Shown: positions 34,199 to 43,808, counted from the stretch's first letter. The stretch: 64,000 nucleotides of DNA from UBA1494_A sp963973975 (GCA_963973975.1 CAXBCF010000013.1:1-64000), one strand, 5' to 3'. Translations and numbers: made by a program. The notes: generated by a model from the sequence alone, not told the origin.

Positions 34199-35239
34199 AT
34201 GCGAATTAACGGACACGGGCACTTACTTCCGGAACCTTCACAGATTCCTCAATTCATGAAAGACAAAAAACTCTTTTGGATTGATGATGATAAAAAGTTT
34301 ATGAGACAAGGTGATTGGTCTAGACCAATCACAGATCCTAGCTTTTTCATCAAAGAGAAGTTGGTGTGGATGGAACAAAATCGAATAGATCATGGAGTAT
34401 TGCTATGTCTTTCGCAATTGTATTGCAACGGTTGGGCTAAACAAGATTGCGCAGATGGTATACGTTTCCAAAATGATTTTAATGCCTCAGTACAGACTGA
34501 ATATCCTGATAAGTTCACTTGCGGTTTTGTAGTTCAACCTTTGTATATGGATCAAGCGCTAAAAGAAATTGAAAGGTGCGTAAACGAATTGAATTTAACG
34601 TTACTTTGTTTGCCTACGCATTTTCTAAACTCAAAAGGGGAATGGCTTTCTACAGCTGAAGCTGAAGTAGATCCTATTTATGAGTTAGCAAATAAATATG
34701 GATTAGCGGTTCAAATTCACCCTTATGACGGGGAAAAAATGATTGCATTAAAGGATCAATATTGGAGGTTTCACCTCGTTTGGATGATGGCGCAATGCGC
34801 TGATACATTGCATCTTTTTACTTTGCGTAACTTACCCAATAAATATCTAAACATGAGAACCAGCTTTGCACACGGTGGAATGCTTGGTGTCGCGAATTAT
34901 GGAAGAAGAATTCAAGGGTTCGATGGACGTCCGGATATTTTCAAAGGATTAGAAGACCCGCGTACGACATTAGGTCACAAGAATCTCTATTACGATACTC
35001 TGGTGCATGACTCATTCACATTAGAATTGCTAAAAAAGCGAGTTGGGGCTAGTCAAATAATTATGGGCTTAGACGATCCTTACCCGTTAGGAGAAATGGA
35101 AGGAATTGGCACCTCATACCCTGGGCGGGTGGTAGATTTTGCAGTTGAAGTAGGAATCTTAACTGATCAGGAGGGAAAAGATATCTGGCAAAAGAATGTG
35201 TTGGCTTGGTTAGGAATTAATATTGAGAAGTTTAGGTAA
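34199..35239 (+). CDS. 2-amino-3-carboxymuconate-6-semialdehyde decarboxylase (ACMSD), amidohydrolase family
   Basis: ACMSD decarboxylates ACMS to 2-aminomuconate semialdehyde, drawing the pathway away from quinolinate/NAD toward catabolism. Metal ligands are H6 and H8 (NGHGHLLP), H174 (QIHPYD), H225 (FAHGG) and D292 (MGLDDPYP). These correspond to the residues known in the human and Pseudomonas enzymes. The length of 346 residues is normal. It is coupled to the dioxygenase gene, and the convergent cupin gene begins 2 bases after its stop. No kynureninase or kynurenine monooxygenase lies in the window. Confidence 0.94.
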   Translation: MRINGHGHLLPEPSQIPQFMKDKKLFWIDDDKKFMRQGDWSRPITDPSFFIKEKLVWMEQNRIDHGVLLCLSQLYCNGWAKQDCADGIRFQNDFNASVQTEYPDKFTCGFVVQPLYMDQALKEIERCVNELNLTLLCLPTHFLNSKGEWLSTAEAEVDPIYELANKYGLAVQIHPYDGEKMIALKDQYWRFHLVWMMAQCADTLHLFTLRNLPNKYLNMRTSFAHGGMLGVANYGRRIQGFDGRPDIFKGLEDPRTTLGHKNLYYDTLVHDSFTLELLKKRVGASQIIMGLDDPYPLGEMEGIGTSYPGRVVDFAVEVGILTDQEGKDIWQKNVLAWLGINIEKFR

Positions 35240-35241
35240 AT

Positions 35242-35601
35242 CTAAATCCACTCACCATCTACCTTTGTCAATTTACTTTTAACATCACCGGTGTGTTTGA
35301 TTTGCTTGGGTTCGAAAAGTAAAATCCAACATTCTTCTGTAGCTATGGGTTTATGTAAAACACCTTTTGGAACGATGGATATTTCTCCTTCTTTCAGAGT
35401 ATTTTCTTCATCTTGAAATAAGATTTTCAATTCCCCCTTTATCACCATAAAAAGCTCATCTTCATTCGCATGATCGTGCCACACAAACTCGCCTTTTACT
35501 TTGGCAATTTTTACATGCTGTCCGTTTAATTCACCAATAATTTTTGGAGTCCAGTGTTCTGAGAACAACTGAAATTTTTCCTGAAGATTGATTTTTTTCA
35601 T
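35242..35601 (-). CDS. Cupin domain-containing protein
   Basis: This small single-domain cupin (119 residues) has motif 1 HDHANEDELFMVIKGELKILF, with the H, H, E metal ligands, and motif 2 GEISIVPKGVLHKP, with the last His. Such proteins bind a metal and can be dioxygenases, isomerases or sensors; the substrate cannot be read from sequence. It ends 2 bases from the convergent ACMSD gene and lies 27 bases downstream of hemW, so a shared transcript with hemW is possible. Confidence 0.88.
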   Translation of the reverse strand: MKKINLQEKFQLFSEHWTPKIIGELNGQHVKIAKVKGEFVWHDHANEDELFMVIKGELKILFQDEENTLKEGEISIVPKGVLHKPIATEECWILLFEPKQIKHTGDVKSKLTKVDGEWI

Positions 35602-35628
35602 AATCAGTGATTTATAAGGATCTAAGAT

Positions 35629-36750
35629 TCAATCAAGCATTAGTTTTCGAACAACTTCATCCGATTGAAATAAATTGGCTGAATCGATTCTTAAATTAGA
35701 TTCTGAATGAATCAATCCGTTAAAATTCAGCTTTTTTAATTGCTTAAAAAAATGCGTTTTTAATGAGCCAGAAAACTTTTCTATCTCTTCAAAATCAATT
35801 CCCCACTTTGTTCGCAGGGCAGTGATTAGGTATTCGTGATAGCGGTCTATTTCACTTAAATCTTCTAGTTCATAGTGCATTTTATTCTCTTTGAGTGCTT
35901 TTAGGTACTGCATGTTGTTGCTCACATTCCATTGCCTACTTTTTCCGTTGAAAGAATGTGCTGCAGGTCCAATTCCCAAGTAATTTGTACCAAACCAATA
36001 AGCCGTATTGTGCTTGGAATAATTCTCATTTTTGCAATAGTTAGATAGTTCATACTGTTCATAGCCATTGGCTTTAATCGCATCTTGAAGTAGCATGTAT
36101 TGTCGATAATTTTGAGCTTCATCAATATTTTGAGATTTACCTGTTTTTATTTGATGTGCTAAGGCCGTTTTTTCTTCAATGGTTAAAGAATAGGCCGAAA
36201 GATGTGGAATTTTTAATTCAAAAAATTGCTCCAAATTTCTTTGCCACATGCCATCTGTTGTGGTTGGACTTCCAAAAATCAAATCTAGGTTTAGGTTTTC
36301 AAAACCCTGGTCTTGTGCATTTTTAATGCTGCTTGTAGCTTCATCAGCAGAATGCGCTCGATTCATAAAACGAAGGTCTTCCTCAAAAAAAGATTGTACC
36401 CCAATACTCAAGCGATTAATCGGACTCGAACGAAGACTTTTTAGTTTCATTAAAGTCAAATCATCTGGATTGGCTTCTAAAGTAATTTCAGCACTTGCAC
36501 TTATTTCAAAGGTTTTATACAACACTTCAAAAAGTCGTGTGAGTTCTTCTTCTGAAAGCAAAGAAGGTGTTCCTCCTCCAAAATAGATGGTATTTATTGG
36601 TTCATTATTCAGGTATAGTTTCCTAGCTTCAATTTCACTTGCAATGGTATCAATCATTACTGCTTTGTTTGAAAGCTTGGTTGAAAAATGGAAATTGCAA
36701 TAGCTGCAGGCTTGTTTACAAAATGGAATGTGAATGTATATTCCTGCCAT
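35629..36750 (-). CDS. hemW: Radical SAM heme chaperone HemW
   Basis: This is a radical SAM protein related to oxygen-independent coproporphyrinogen oxidase that delivers heme to respiratory enzymes. The [4Fe-4S] motif is C11-x3-C15-x2-C18 (CKQACSYCNF) near the N-terminus, and GGGTPSLLS follows for SAM binding. A HemW C-terminal domain is present, giving the standard length of 373 residues. The absence of the extra N-terminal segment of true HemN favours HemW. Its first 35 bases overlap the 3' end of the histidine kinase gene, so the two are co-transcribed. Confidence 0.93.
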   Translation of the reverse strand: MAGIYIHIPFCKQACSYCNFHFSTKLSNKAVMIDTIASEIEARKLYLNNEPINTIYFGGGTPSLLSEEELTRLFEVLYKTFEISASAEITLEANPDDLTLMKLKSLRSSPINRLSIGVQSFFEEDLRFMNRAHSADEATSSIKNAQDQGFENLNLDLIFGSPTTTDGMWQRNLEQFFELKIPHLSAYSLTIEEKTALAHQIKTGKSQNIDEAQNYRQYMLLQDAIKANGYEQYELSNYCKNENYSKHNTAYWFGTNYLGIGPAAHSFNGKSRQWNVSNNMQYLKALKENKMHYELEDLSEIDRYHEYLITALRTKWGIDFEEIEKFSGSLKTHFFKQLKKLNFNGLIHSESNLRIDSANLFQSDEVVRKLMLD

Positions 36751-38266
36751 TTTGCATCATTTTGTTTAAGACAATTCTGAAAGTAGTTCCTTTTCCCATT
36801 TCGGATGTTTTGACAAATACTTTTCCGGAATGGTAATTCTCAATAATTCTTTTGGTAAGCGATAAACCCAATCCCCAACCTCTTGGCTTAGTAGTAAAAC
36901 CAGGCTGAAAAACAGTTTTGCGTTTTCCTTTAGGAATACCTTTACCGCTGTCGGTGATATCAATGTAGACAAATTGAGATTGATCTGTTACATGGATGCT
37001 CAAATTTCCCTCACCGCTCATGGCATCAACGCCGTTTTTAATAATGTTTTCTAAAACCCATTCTAATAAGGGAACATTTACCGAAGCATTTACAACTTTC
37101 CCATTTGAAGTTGTATGGTCGAATAGCACCTTTTTAGAAAGTCTTGATTTTAAATAGTTTAATGTGGTTTTTATTACCTTGTTTATGTCGTGTTGTTCCA
37201 ATTTAGGTTTAGAGCCAATTTTTGAAAAACGCTCAGTTACCGTTTCCAAGCGACTAATATCTTTTCTTATTTCTAGTATGGTTTGATCATCAACATTCTT
37301 GGATTTAAGAACTTCAATCCATGCCAGAAGTGAAGAAAGCGGAGTGCCCAATTGATGAGCTGTTTCTTTTGCCATGCCCACCCAAACTTGATTTTGTTCG
37401 GCATTTCTTGAAATACTAAATAGATAATAGGCAATCAATAAAAAGAGGGCAATTACACCTAATTGAATAAATGGGTACCATTTTAATTTCACTAACAATG
37501 AGGAATCATTGTAAAAAATATAGCGCCTAGCGTCATCACCTAAGTCAATTTTGATTGGTGCATTGCTTGCTTTCATTTCTTGAATGATACTGCTTACATA
37601 CTCAGGATTTCTAATTTTACTAGAATCTAAATTCCCAAATGCAAGCACATTTTCTTGAGTGCTGTCTGTATAAATTACTGGAACTGAGGCAGAGTTTGAA
37701 ATGATGTCTTCGTTAAAAGATTCGATCTCTTCATCTAAAACACGGCGCAATTCAGAAAAGATTGTTGATTCATCGTAATATAAATAATTGTTTTGATCTT
37801 CGAAATAATTAATAATTACAGGCTTATTAATCTTTTTCATTTCAGCAAGTCGCTTTTGCAAATAAGCGGAATCATTTTCTTTTTTAGGATCTAAATTGCC
37901 GAAATTCATAATTTTCCCCTTTTCATCAGTTTGGATTAATGGGATGGTTTGATTGCTAAAAAGTATTTGTGTGTAAAAAGTAGGATCTTCTTCTACAGGC
38001 AATTCAGCAACTAGTTTGTTTGCTTCAGCCCAAATTTTAATCTTATTTCGCTCCTCAACAGCAATTTTTTCAAATAGCTCTTGGGTATAGTTTACTAATT
38101 CGGCTTTTCGCTGAATGGCAGTTGCCCATGCTTTTACTTTACCTTTTTCTTCATTGGCAATTTGTCCTACCAAAATATTGGTATACCATAGAGAAACAAA
38201 GACAATGAGCGCCGCAATTGCTGCTAATAAATACTTCCACCGCTGTTTTTTTGAATAGATGTTCAA
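36716..38266 (-). CDS. Sensor histidine kinase with duplicated extracytoplasmic sensor
   Basis: This membrane-bound two-component kinase has 516 residues. Helix 1 is at about 12-32, the periplasmic sensor at 33-262, and helix 2 at about 263-285. The phospho-acceptor box KETAHQLGTPLSSLLAW has H304. The ATP-binding domain shows ENIIKNGVDAM (N box), DSGKGIPKGKR and GWGLGLSLTKRII (G boxes). The sensor contains two related halves (about 108-166 and 194-256), both with a xTDxxxxxxxFGNLD pattern. No response regulator gene is adjacent, so the partner is encoded elsewhere. Signal unknown. Confidence 0.92.
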   Translation of the reverse strand: MNIYSKKQRWKYLLAAIAALIVFVSLWYTNILVGQIANEEKGKVKAWATAIQRKAELVNYTQELFEKIAVEERNKIKIWAEANKLVAELPVEEDPTFYTQILFSNQTIPLIQTDEKGKIMNFGNLDPKKENDSAYLQKRLAEMKKINKPVIINYFEDQNNYLYYDESTIFSELRRVLDEEIESFNEDIISNSASVPVIYTDSTQENVLAFGNLDSSKIRNPEYVSSIIQEMKASNAPIKIDLGDDARRYIFYNDSSLLVKLKWYPFIQLGVIALFLLIAYYLFSISRNAEQNQVWVGMAKETAHQLGTPLSSLLAWIEVLKSKNVDDQTILEIRKDISRLETVTERFSKIGSKPKLEQHDINKVIKTTLNYLKSRLSKKVLFDHTTSNGKVVNASVNVPLLEWVLENIIKNGVDAMSGEGNLSIHVTDQSQFVYIDITDSGKGIPKGKRKTVFQPGFTTKPRGWGLGLSLTKRIIENYHSGKVFVKTSEMGKGTTFRIVLNKMMQNGRNIHSHSIL

Positions 38267-38328
38267 AATTCCTCCGTATAATATTATGTCTTTAAGACGT
38301 TTGTTTTGCTTTTAAAGTTGTTGCTGTA

Positions 38329-40983
38329 TTATTTTTCAATTGGTTCGGTATACTCTTCTTCATTTGGTTGGGCAATTTTATCCAAAAATTTCCCAAACTT
38401 AGACTTAGTTTCGTTTTTATCTTTCGATTTTTCGAAATTCTTAGTGCTTTTAGAATCATTCTTTATGAAACTAGAATCATATTCCACTTGAAAAGGATTG
38501 AGTTTACGCTTCTCTTCAGGCAAAGTTTTAATGCTAGTGTCTTTTTTAAACCAACCAAATTCTTCTTTTAATAAACTTTTGGTTGTGTTTTTCTCTTTAG
38601 TAAATTCTTGGTTAATTGATTTCTTTAACTCCTTTGAATCATACTTTATTGTTGGATCTTCAGCAGATCCAGTCATTCTTAAAAATAACTTAACACCGCC
38701 TGTTTTTTCATCTTCTTCATAGCCAAATTCGCTTTCTTTTGTCTTTTTTACTTTTTTCCCCAATAATTGATTCAAACCAATTGTAAATTTATAATCCACT
38801 TGATTATTAAAACCATGCTTTCCCTCCATGCTGAGGTTAATGGCCGATGAAAGTACATCAAACCTTGGAATGTAAACGGTTTCATCTGAAATGAGAATTT
38901 GGTTGCTAAGTGTTCTAAACTTTACTGTTTTTAATTCTTCTAATTCAATGTATTTGGAAAGCGATTCAAGTGGCTGAAAGTTTTTGAGAACACCTTGGTC
39001 AATAATGAGGTTGGATTCAACTTTAATACTTTTTAAATCTACCTCTAATTGTTTCGACCATTCAGAGTAAAACTGAATATTAGCTGTAACTTGACCTGAA
39101 ATATGTTCTGCTTTTAAGGTATTTTGACCGAAATTATTGAACTTAGAAAATAAGGTGTGAATGTTTGCCTTTTTCAAATCGACTAGCGCGGAAATTTGTA
39201 GACGATCTGCGGATTCGCGAACAAAAAAATCTCCTTTTAAATCACCATCCTCACTTTGAAAATCAATGTCTCTGAGATCTATTTGTTTATTGCTCACTAT
39301 TAAGCGACTTGAAAGATTCTTTAGAAGAAATTCTCGATAAATAAAGGCATCAAAATCTAAGTCAAGGTAAAATTTTAGACGCGATGGCAGAGAGTAATCT
39401 GCTATTTTATCATCATCTGTTTCAGAGGTTGAACTGAAATTCCCAAGATCAAAGTTGGGTGAATTAAGGGCTGCATCGATAATTAAAACCTCATCTTCTT
39501 GAGCAAAAAACCCAATTAGGTTTATCAATTTTCCATTCATTTCAAGAAAGTTGTCGTTCACCTTTCCTTTTAAATCCGATGTAGCAATGCTGTTATTTGT
39601 AAAAGTTAAATTGCCATTTATAGCGTTGAAATGCAGCTGATTGTCTATTTCAATTAAGTTGATATTACTCAAGTTTACTTCTCCTTTAATATTTGATCGC
39701 TTCCAATCGTTTAAGCTATACTTGCCAAAATCTGCTAGTTTCCCTCCCATGCTCAATGAGGCATTTACTTTTCCATTTGCCTGATCAATATTCTCCCATT
39801 TGAAAAATTCGTTGGCAGCTGAGAGGTCTATATTTAGCTTTCCATCAAAGGAGTAGCTTGGATTTTCAAAATTCTCTAGCAGCAATTTTCCACTAATTGT
39901 GCCTTCTCGAATTGAAGTAGAGAAGTTAGTTAATTCCAATACTGAACCTGCCAAATCATTCGTAATGCCGTTTTTGACACTGCCATTTAAAAAGCATTTT
40001 TCAAAATTTACTGCACTTTTTGTGTCCTTAAAAATACCTTCCTCAATAGAAAAATTAAATTGATAGGAAGGTTTGCTAATGGCCGATATTTCTCCAGAAA
40101 TAAATCCATTAAAAGCTGCTTTTCCACTTATTTTAAATCGCTCTAAAGCATTTTTTACATCAATTGGTAAAAGGGCGACGGCTTTTTCCAAATCGGCATT
40201 GTTGCTTTGAATTTGAAAGTCAATGCGGCTTTTTTCTGAAAAATAGTAGTTTCCTTTTAAGGATAAATTCATGCCATCAATTCCCAAATTAGCATCCTGA
40301 AATTCAATACTTTCTTCATCTTGATTGACAGTGCCATTGGCAAAAATGAAAAGTGTGCGATCTTTAATAATAGTTTCTTCACCATATTGAATCGAACTGG
40401 ATTTTAAAGTTGTATGAATGTTAAGATTGAACAGCGATTGAGAAAAATCGCCTTTTAAGTCCGCTTGATCGATGAGAAAATTTATGGCGATGTTTTTTGT
40501 TTGATCTTTATATGAAAAACGCATGTTTTCAATTAATACATTTTCCAATTCTGTAGAAAAAGAAGAAGTGCTACTACTATCTGAAGTTTCCCAAAAAACA
40601 TAATTGTTTTCTCCACTGTGGAACACTTTTAAAGCGCATTGCCCATCAGCTATGTTCAACCCAATTAATCGATAATTTTTTCGATAGAGCTCGATTAAAT
40701 TAAACTCAACTGAAAGTTTTTTGGCTGAAAGTAAGGTGTCGCTTTCAGAGTCTACTTCAAAAACTATCACATCGGAAAAACGAATAGAAGCCCTCGGAAA
40801 GCTGTTCCAAACTGTGAAATCTACTGCTTTGACTTCAATCTTAGTTTTTAAGCCTTTATTGATATTTTCGACGATAATGCGTTTAATTTCATCGCCATAG
40901 AAATAGGAGAACAAGCCTATGCTTAGAACAACAAAAGCGAACAGGAGACTAAGAAAAATTGCTATTTTTTTTAAAATCCTCAT
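38329..40983 (-). CDS. AsmA-like family protein
   Basis: This is a large (884 residues) AsmA/TamB-superfamily protein. These are anchored in the inner membrane and reach through the periplasm, and many are thought to carry phospholipids to the outer membrane. A single N-terminal membrane helix (about 7-29) leads into YGDEIKRIIVENINKGLKTKIEV, the AsmA N-terminal pattern. A long beta-rich body with repeated short strands follows, then the AsmA C-terminal region with GxxxxxxDYKFTIGL. The last about 130 residues are Lys/Glu/Ser-rich and probably disordered. It lies 62 bases upstream of the histidine kinase gene and 20 bases downstream of the pseudouridine synthase gene. Confidence 0.88.
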   Translation of the reverse strand: MRILKKIAIFLSLLFAFVVLSIGLFSYFYGDEIKRIIVENINKGLKTKIEVKAVDFTVWNSFPRASIRFSDVIVFEVDSESDTLLSAKKLSVEFNLIELYRKNYRLIGLNIADGQCALKVFHSGENNYVFWETSDSSSTSSFSTELENVLIENMRFSYKDQTKNIAINFLIDQADLKGDFSQSLFNLNIHTTLKSSSIQYGEETIIKDRTLFIFANGTVNQDEESIEFQDANLGIDGMNLSLKGNYYFSEKSRIDFQIQSNNADLEKAVALLPIDVKNALERFKISGKAAFNGFISGEISAISKPSYQFNFSIEEGIFKDTKSAVNFEKCFLNGSVKNGITNDLAGSVLELTNFSTSIREGTISGKLLLENFENPSYSFDGKLNIDLSAANEFFKWENIDQANGKVNASLSMGGKLADFGKYSLNDWKRSNIKGEVNLSNINLIEIDNQLHFNAINGNLTFTNNSIATSDLKGKVNDNFLEMNGKLINLIGFFAQEDEVLIIDAALNSPNFDLGNFSSTSETDDDKIADYSLPSRLKFYLDLDFDAFIYREFLLKNLSSRLIVSNKQIDLRDIDFQSEDGDLKGDFFVRESADRLQISALVDLKKANIHTLFSKFNNFGQNTLKAEHISGQVTANIQFYSEWSKQLEVDLKSIKVESNLIIDQGVLKNFQPLESLSKYIELEELKTVKFRTLSNQILISDETVYIPRFDVLSSAINLSMEGKHGFNNQVDYKFTIGLNQLLGKKVKKTKESEFGYEEDEKTGGVKLFLRMTGSAEDPTIKYDSKELKKSINQEFTKEKNTTKSLLKEEFGWFKKDTSIKTLPEEKRKLNPFQVEYDSSFIKNDSKSTKNFEKSKDKNETKSKFGKFLDKIAQPNEEEYTEPIEK

Positions 40984-41003
40984 AACAGACTAAGGCCGAT
41001 TAT

Positions 41004-42116
41004 TTACTCTTCTTGTTTGTTTAACCCACAAACTCGGTGTAAAAGTCCAATTTCTTTTTCATTGAGGTGTCTAAACCTGCCTCTTGGAATGTCTTTTTTG
41101 GTTAAACCGGCAAATTGTATTCGATCTAGCTTGGTTACTTTGTAGCCCATTGACTCCATCATTCTTCTAATAATTCGGTTTTTACCGGAATGCAATTCAA
41201 TGGTGATGTTAGATTTTGCGGTATTGGGAATGTAAAATGCTTTATCTGCACTGCTGATACCATCTTCTAGTGAAACACCTTCAACCAATTTTATCAAATC
41301 TTTTTGACTGACATTTTTATCCAAGGTAACTTGATACACTTTTGTCACTTTATTACTAGGATGTGTTAATCTTTTGGTCATAGCGCCATCGTTGGTAAAA
41401 AGTAACAAACCTGTGGTAGCTCTGTCCAATCTGCCAACAGGATAAATTCTCTCTTTACATGCTTTGCTTATCAATTCCATCACAGTCGATCGATCTTTTG
41501 GATCGTCCATGGTGGTGATGTAATTTTTTGGTTTGTTGAGCAGCACGTATTGCTTTTTTTGACCTTGAATAAGTTCTCCACCATAATGAACTGTATCAGA
41601 AGGGTCAACTTTGGTTCCCAATTGTGTCACCACTTCATTATTGATGCTAACCACACCAGATTCAATAATTTTATCTGCTTCTCTTCTTGAGCAAATTCCA
41701 GCATTTGCTAAGAATCTGTTGAGTCTAATTTTACCATCATCAGCTTTTGGAGCTGTATTTTTCTTTTTGTAAAAGGAAGGTTTTTTTCCAGCAAAGGTGC
41801 GCTCTTTAGTTCCTTCGCCGTACTTTTTTGCCTTAGGAGAATACTTTTTATCTTCGTTTGAACTGCCATCTCCTTCAGCTCTTTTCTTTCTTGCTCCAAT
41901 TTTAGAAGCGTATTTTTTTGAGTCAATTGCAGCAGATTTTCTAGGTGAAAAGCTGCCTTTTTTTACACCGCTACTCGACTTTCTTGGAGCGTATTTCTTT
42001 TTTTCTTCAGGTGAATCTGAATTCTCTTTCCTTGGATTCGGACTGTATTTTTTTTCACCTTTGTTTTCTTTGTTGAATTTCTTTGGTGAGTTTGAACGAG
42101 GGGTTTTGTTAGGCAT
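41004..42116 (-). CDS. RluB/RsuA-family rRNA pseudouridine synthase with long basic N-terminal extension
   Basis: This enzyme converts a uridine of ribosomal RNA to pseudouridine, probably in 23S rRNA as for RluB. An S4 RNA-binding domain starts at about residue 129 (RLNRFLANAGICSRREADKII). The catalytic segment PVGRLDRATTGLLLFTNDG contains the essential Asp, and the HSGKNRIIRRMMESMGYKV motif follows. Residues 1 to about 125 are a low-complexity tract rich in Lys, Ser, Pro and Gly with repeated KKYSP/KYAP words, very likely disordered. Such tails are known in Bacteroidota homologues and may aid RNA binding or act at low temperature. Confidence 0.92.
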   Translation of the reverse strand: MPNKTPRSNSPKKFNKENKGEKKYSPNPRKENSDSPEEKKKYAPRKSSSGVKKGSFSPRKSAAIDSKKYASKIGARKKRAEGDGSSNEDKKYSPKAKKYGEGTKERTFAGKKPSFYKKKNTAPKADDGKIRLNRFLANAGICSRREADKIIESGVVSINNEVVTQLGTKVDPSDTVHYGGELIQGQKKQYVLLNKPKNYITTMDDPKDRSTVMELISKACKERIYPVGRLDRATTGLLLFTNDGAMTKRLTHPSNKVTKVYQVTLDKNVSQKDLIKLVEGVSLEDGISSADKAFYIPNTAKSNITIELHSGKNRIIRRMMESMGYKVTKLDRIQFAGLTKKDIPRGRFRHLNEKEIGLLHRVCGLNKQEE

Positions 42117-42182
42117 TTGGATGGATATTTAAGTGCAAAATTACTGATTCTAAAAGGCTTTCATTAATTAATTTTAGCGCAT

Positions 42183-42209
42183 TGTAACAAATGCTTCTCC
42201 TTGTTCGTC
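42183..42209 (+). promoter_or_regulatory. ECF sigma-factor-type promoter, upstream of the sigma gene
   Basis: A -35-like TGTAAC (42183-42188), 17 bases, then a -10-like CGTC (42206-42209) form a classical ECF promoter. It lies exactly 26 bases before the sigma factor ATG. The same elements, extended to CGTCACACA, stand in front of the barrel gene at 43867, so autoregulation is likely. Confidence 0.75.
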
Positions 42210-42234
42210 ACACATATAAATTACTGCTACAGAA

Positions 42235-42720
42235 ATGACTGTAAAAGAGTACAATGAATTGGTAGATGGCTTTGCTGATCGGGTGTTCCGCTTTGTTTTA
42301 AAAAACATTAGGGACGAAGAAAAAGCAAAGGATTTAGTTCAAGATGCTTTTGAAAAAGTATGGAATAAGCGAGAAGAAGTGAATCCAGATAAATCAAAAG
42401 CCTATTTATTTACCACTGCTTATCGTTGTGTGATTGATTTGGTAAGAAAAGAGAAGAAGCAGGCAAATTGGGATGAGGTAAAGCAAGAAGCGTTTTCAAT
42501 GAATGATAATTACAGTGATTTGAGCGAAGTGCTTCAAGAAGCATTAGCACAGTTGCCTTTGATTCAACGCTCTGTCATCATGTTGCGCGACTATGAAGGC
42601 TATGAATACAATGAAATAAGTGACATTACTCAACTTTCACTCAGCCAAGTGAAGGTTTATATTTTTAGAGCTAGAAAGAGTTTGAAAGATTATTTAGTAA
42701 GTGTTGAAACGGTGCTATAA
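42235..42720 (+). CDS. ECF RNA polymerase sigma factor
   Basis: This sigma-70-family ECF factor has 161 residues with only regions 2 and 4. Region 2 contains RVFRFVLKNIRDEEKAKDLVQDAFEKVW (about 15-45). Region 4 contains LPLIQRSVIMLRDYEGYEYNEISDITQLSLSQVKVYIFRARKSL (about 105-150). It redirects RNA polymerase to a small regulon, usually envelope-related. Its stop overlaps the next ATG by one base (TAATG), and the next gene encodes a membrane protein in the position of an anti-sigma factor. It is preceded by a probable self-recognised promoter. Confidence 0.95.
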   Translation: MTVKEYNELVDGFADRVFRFVLKNIRDEEKAKDLVQDAFEKVWNKREEVNPDKSKAYLFTTAYRCVIDLVRKEKKQANWDEVKQEAFSMNDNYSDLSEVLQEALAQLPLIQRSVIMLRDYEGYEYNEISDITQLSLSQVKVYIFRARKSLKDYLVSVETVL

Positions 42721-43808
42721 TGGAAAAAATAACAACACATAATTACGAAGCATACTATTTAGACTATTTGGAGGGAAATCTTCAGAAAGCTGAGCTTTTA
42801 GCGTTTAAAAAGTTTTTAAAAGAAAATCCACACTTAGAATTAGCTGAAGTTGATTTGGTTTCAATTGATTCAAAACCTGAGAAGAAAGAATTGTTGAAAA
42901 AGGAATTGAAAAGAGAAGAAACAACAGGACTTCTGCAAACAGATTATTTATTGATTGCATCACTCGAAAAGCAATTGACTGAAGAAGATCAAATTAAATT
43001 GGATGCATTAATTAAGGAAAAACCTCAATTGTTGGACAGTTTAAATTTTTATTCCAAAACAATTATATCAGAAGAATCATTAAAAGCTTTTCCAACTAAA
43101 TCGAGTTTATACAAACGATCACCAAAAGTGATTCTATTGTACAGAAGCATGTCAGCGGCAGCTGCAATTTTAGTTTTATTCATGGTTTCACTTAATTTTT
43201 TGAAAACCGAAAGCTACCAACCGATTGCTAATCATTTCAGAACTGAGCAAGCAAAAAATCTGCAGGGTTTTACTGATAAGCTAATCAACAAGCAAGTAGA
43301 AAGTGAAATTTTACAGTCAAAGCTTGTTATTGAAAGTTCACCCATACAAGCAGAAGAAGGATCTATCACTAAAGCTGGCTTTAAATCGATTGAAAAAAAG
43401 GAAATCATTCAGTTGGCTGCAAAACCTAAAAAAGGAATTAAACCAATTGATGAGCAACAAGCCGAACCGATTGAAGCTGCTGAAGTTTTATTGGCAGCAA
43501 AACAAGCTACAAATGTAAAAGAATCAAATGAACTAGAAGAAACACTTTCTGATTCTCTTAAAACAGCTCAGGTTGCATCTATTGAATTGAATAAGGATGA
43601 AGTAAGAATTTCCAAAAATGAAGCAGCAAACCTTACAGCTTTCGCCAAAGAAGCGATTCAAAAAGAGGTATTAAAAAACAAGAGTTTAAAAGAAATTTTA
43701 TTGGAAGAATTGAATGAGCTTACCAATAACAAAGTAAAAGTTTCAGGGAGAAACGAAGAAGTTTTCGCATTGAACATAGGTAATTTCAGTTTTAGCAGAA
43801 AAAAATAA
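42720..43808 (+). CDS. Probable membrane-bound anti-sigma factor
   Basis: This 362-residue protein has a cytoplasmic N-terminal part (1-136), one membrane helix at about 137-160 and a Lys/Glu/Gln-rich periplasmic C-terminal part of about 200 residues. The N-terminus, HNYEAYYLDYLEGNLQKAEL followed by a short helical stretch, recalls anti-sigma regions that start with a DYLEG pattern. No zinc-binding HxxxCxxC is present. Overlapping translation with the ECF sigma gene strongly suggests it holds that sigma factor at the membrane. The function is inferred from position and topology. Confidence 0.75.
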   Translation: MEKITTHNYEAYYLDYLEGNLQKAELLAFKKFLKENPHLELAEVDLVSIDSKPEKKELLKKELKREETTGLLQTDYLLIASLEKQLTEEDQIKLDALIKEKPQLLDSLNFYSKTIISEESLKAFPTKSSLYKRSPKVILLYRSMSAAAAILVLFMVSLNFLKTESYQPIANHFRTEQAKNLQGFTDKLINKQVESEILQSKLVIESSPIQAEEGSITKAGFKSIEKKEIIQLAAKPKKGIKPIDEQQAEPIEAAEVLLAAKQATNVKESNELEETLSDSLKTAQVASIELNKDEVRISKNEAANLTAFAKEAIQKEVLKNKSLKEILLEELNELTNNKVKVSGRNEEVFALNIGNFSFSRKK

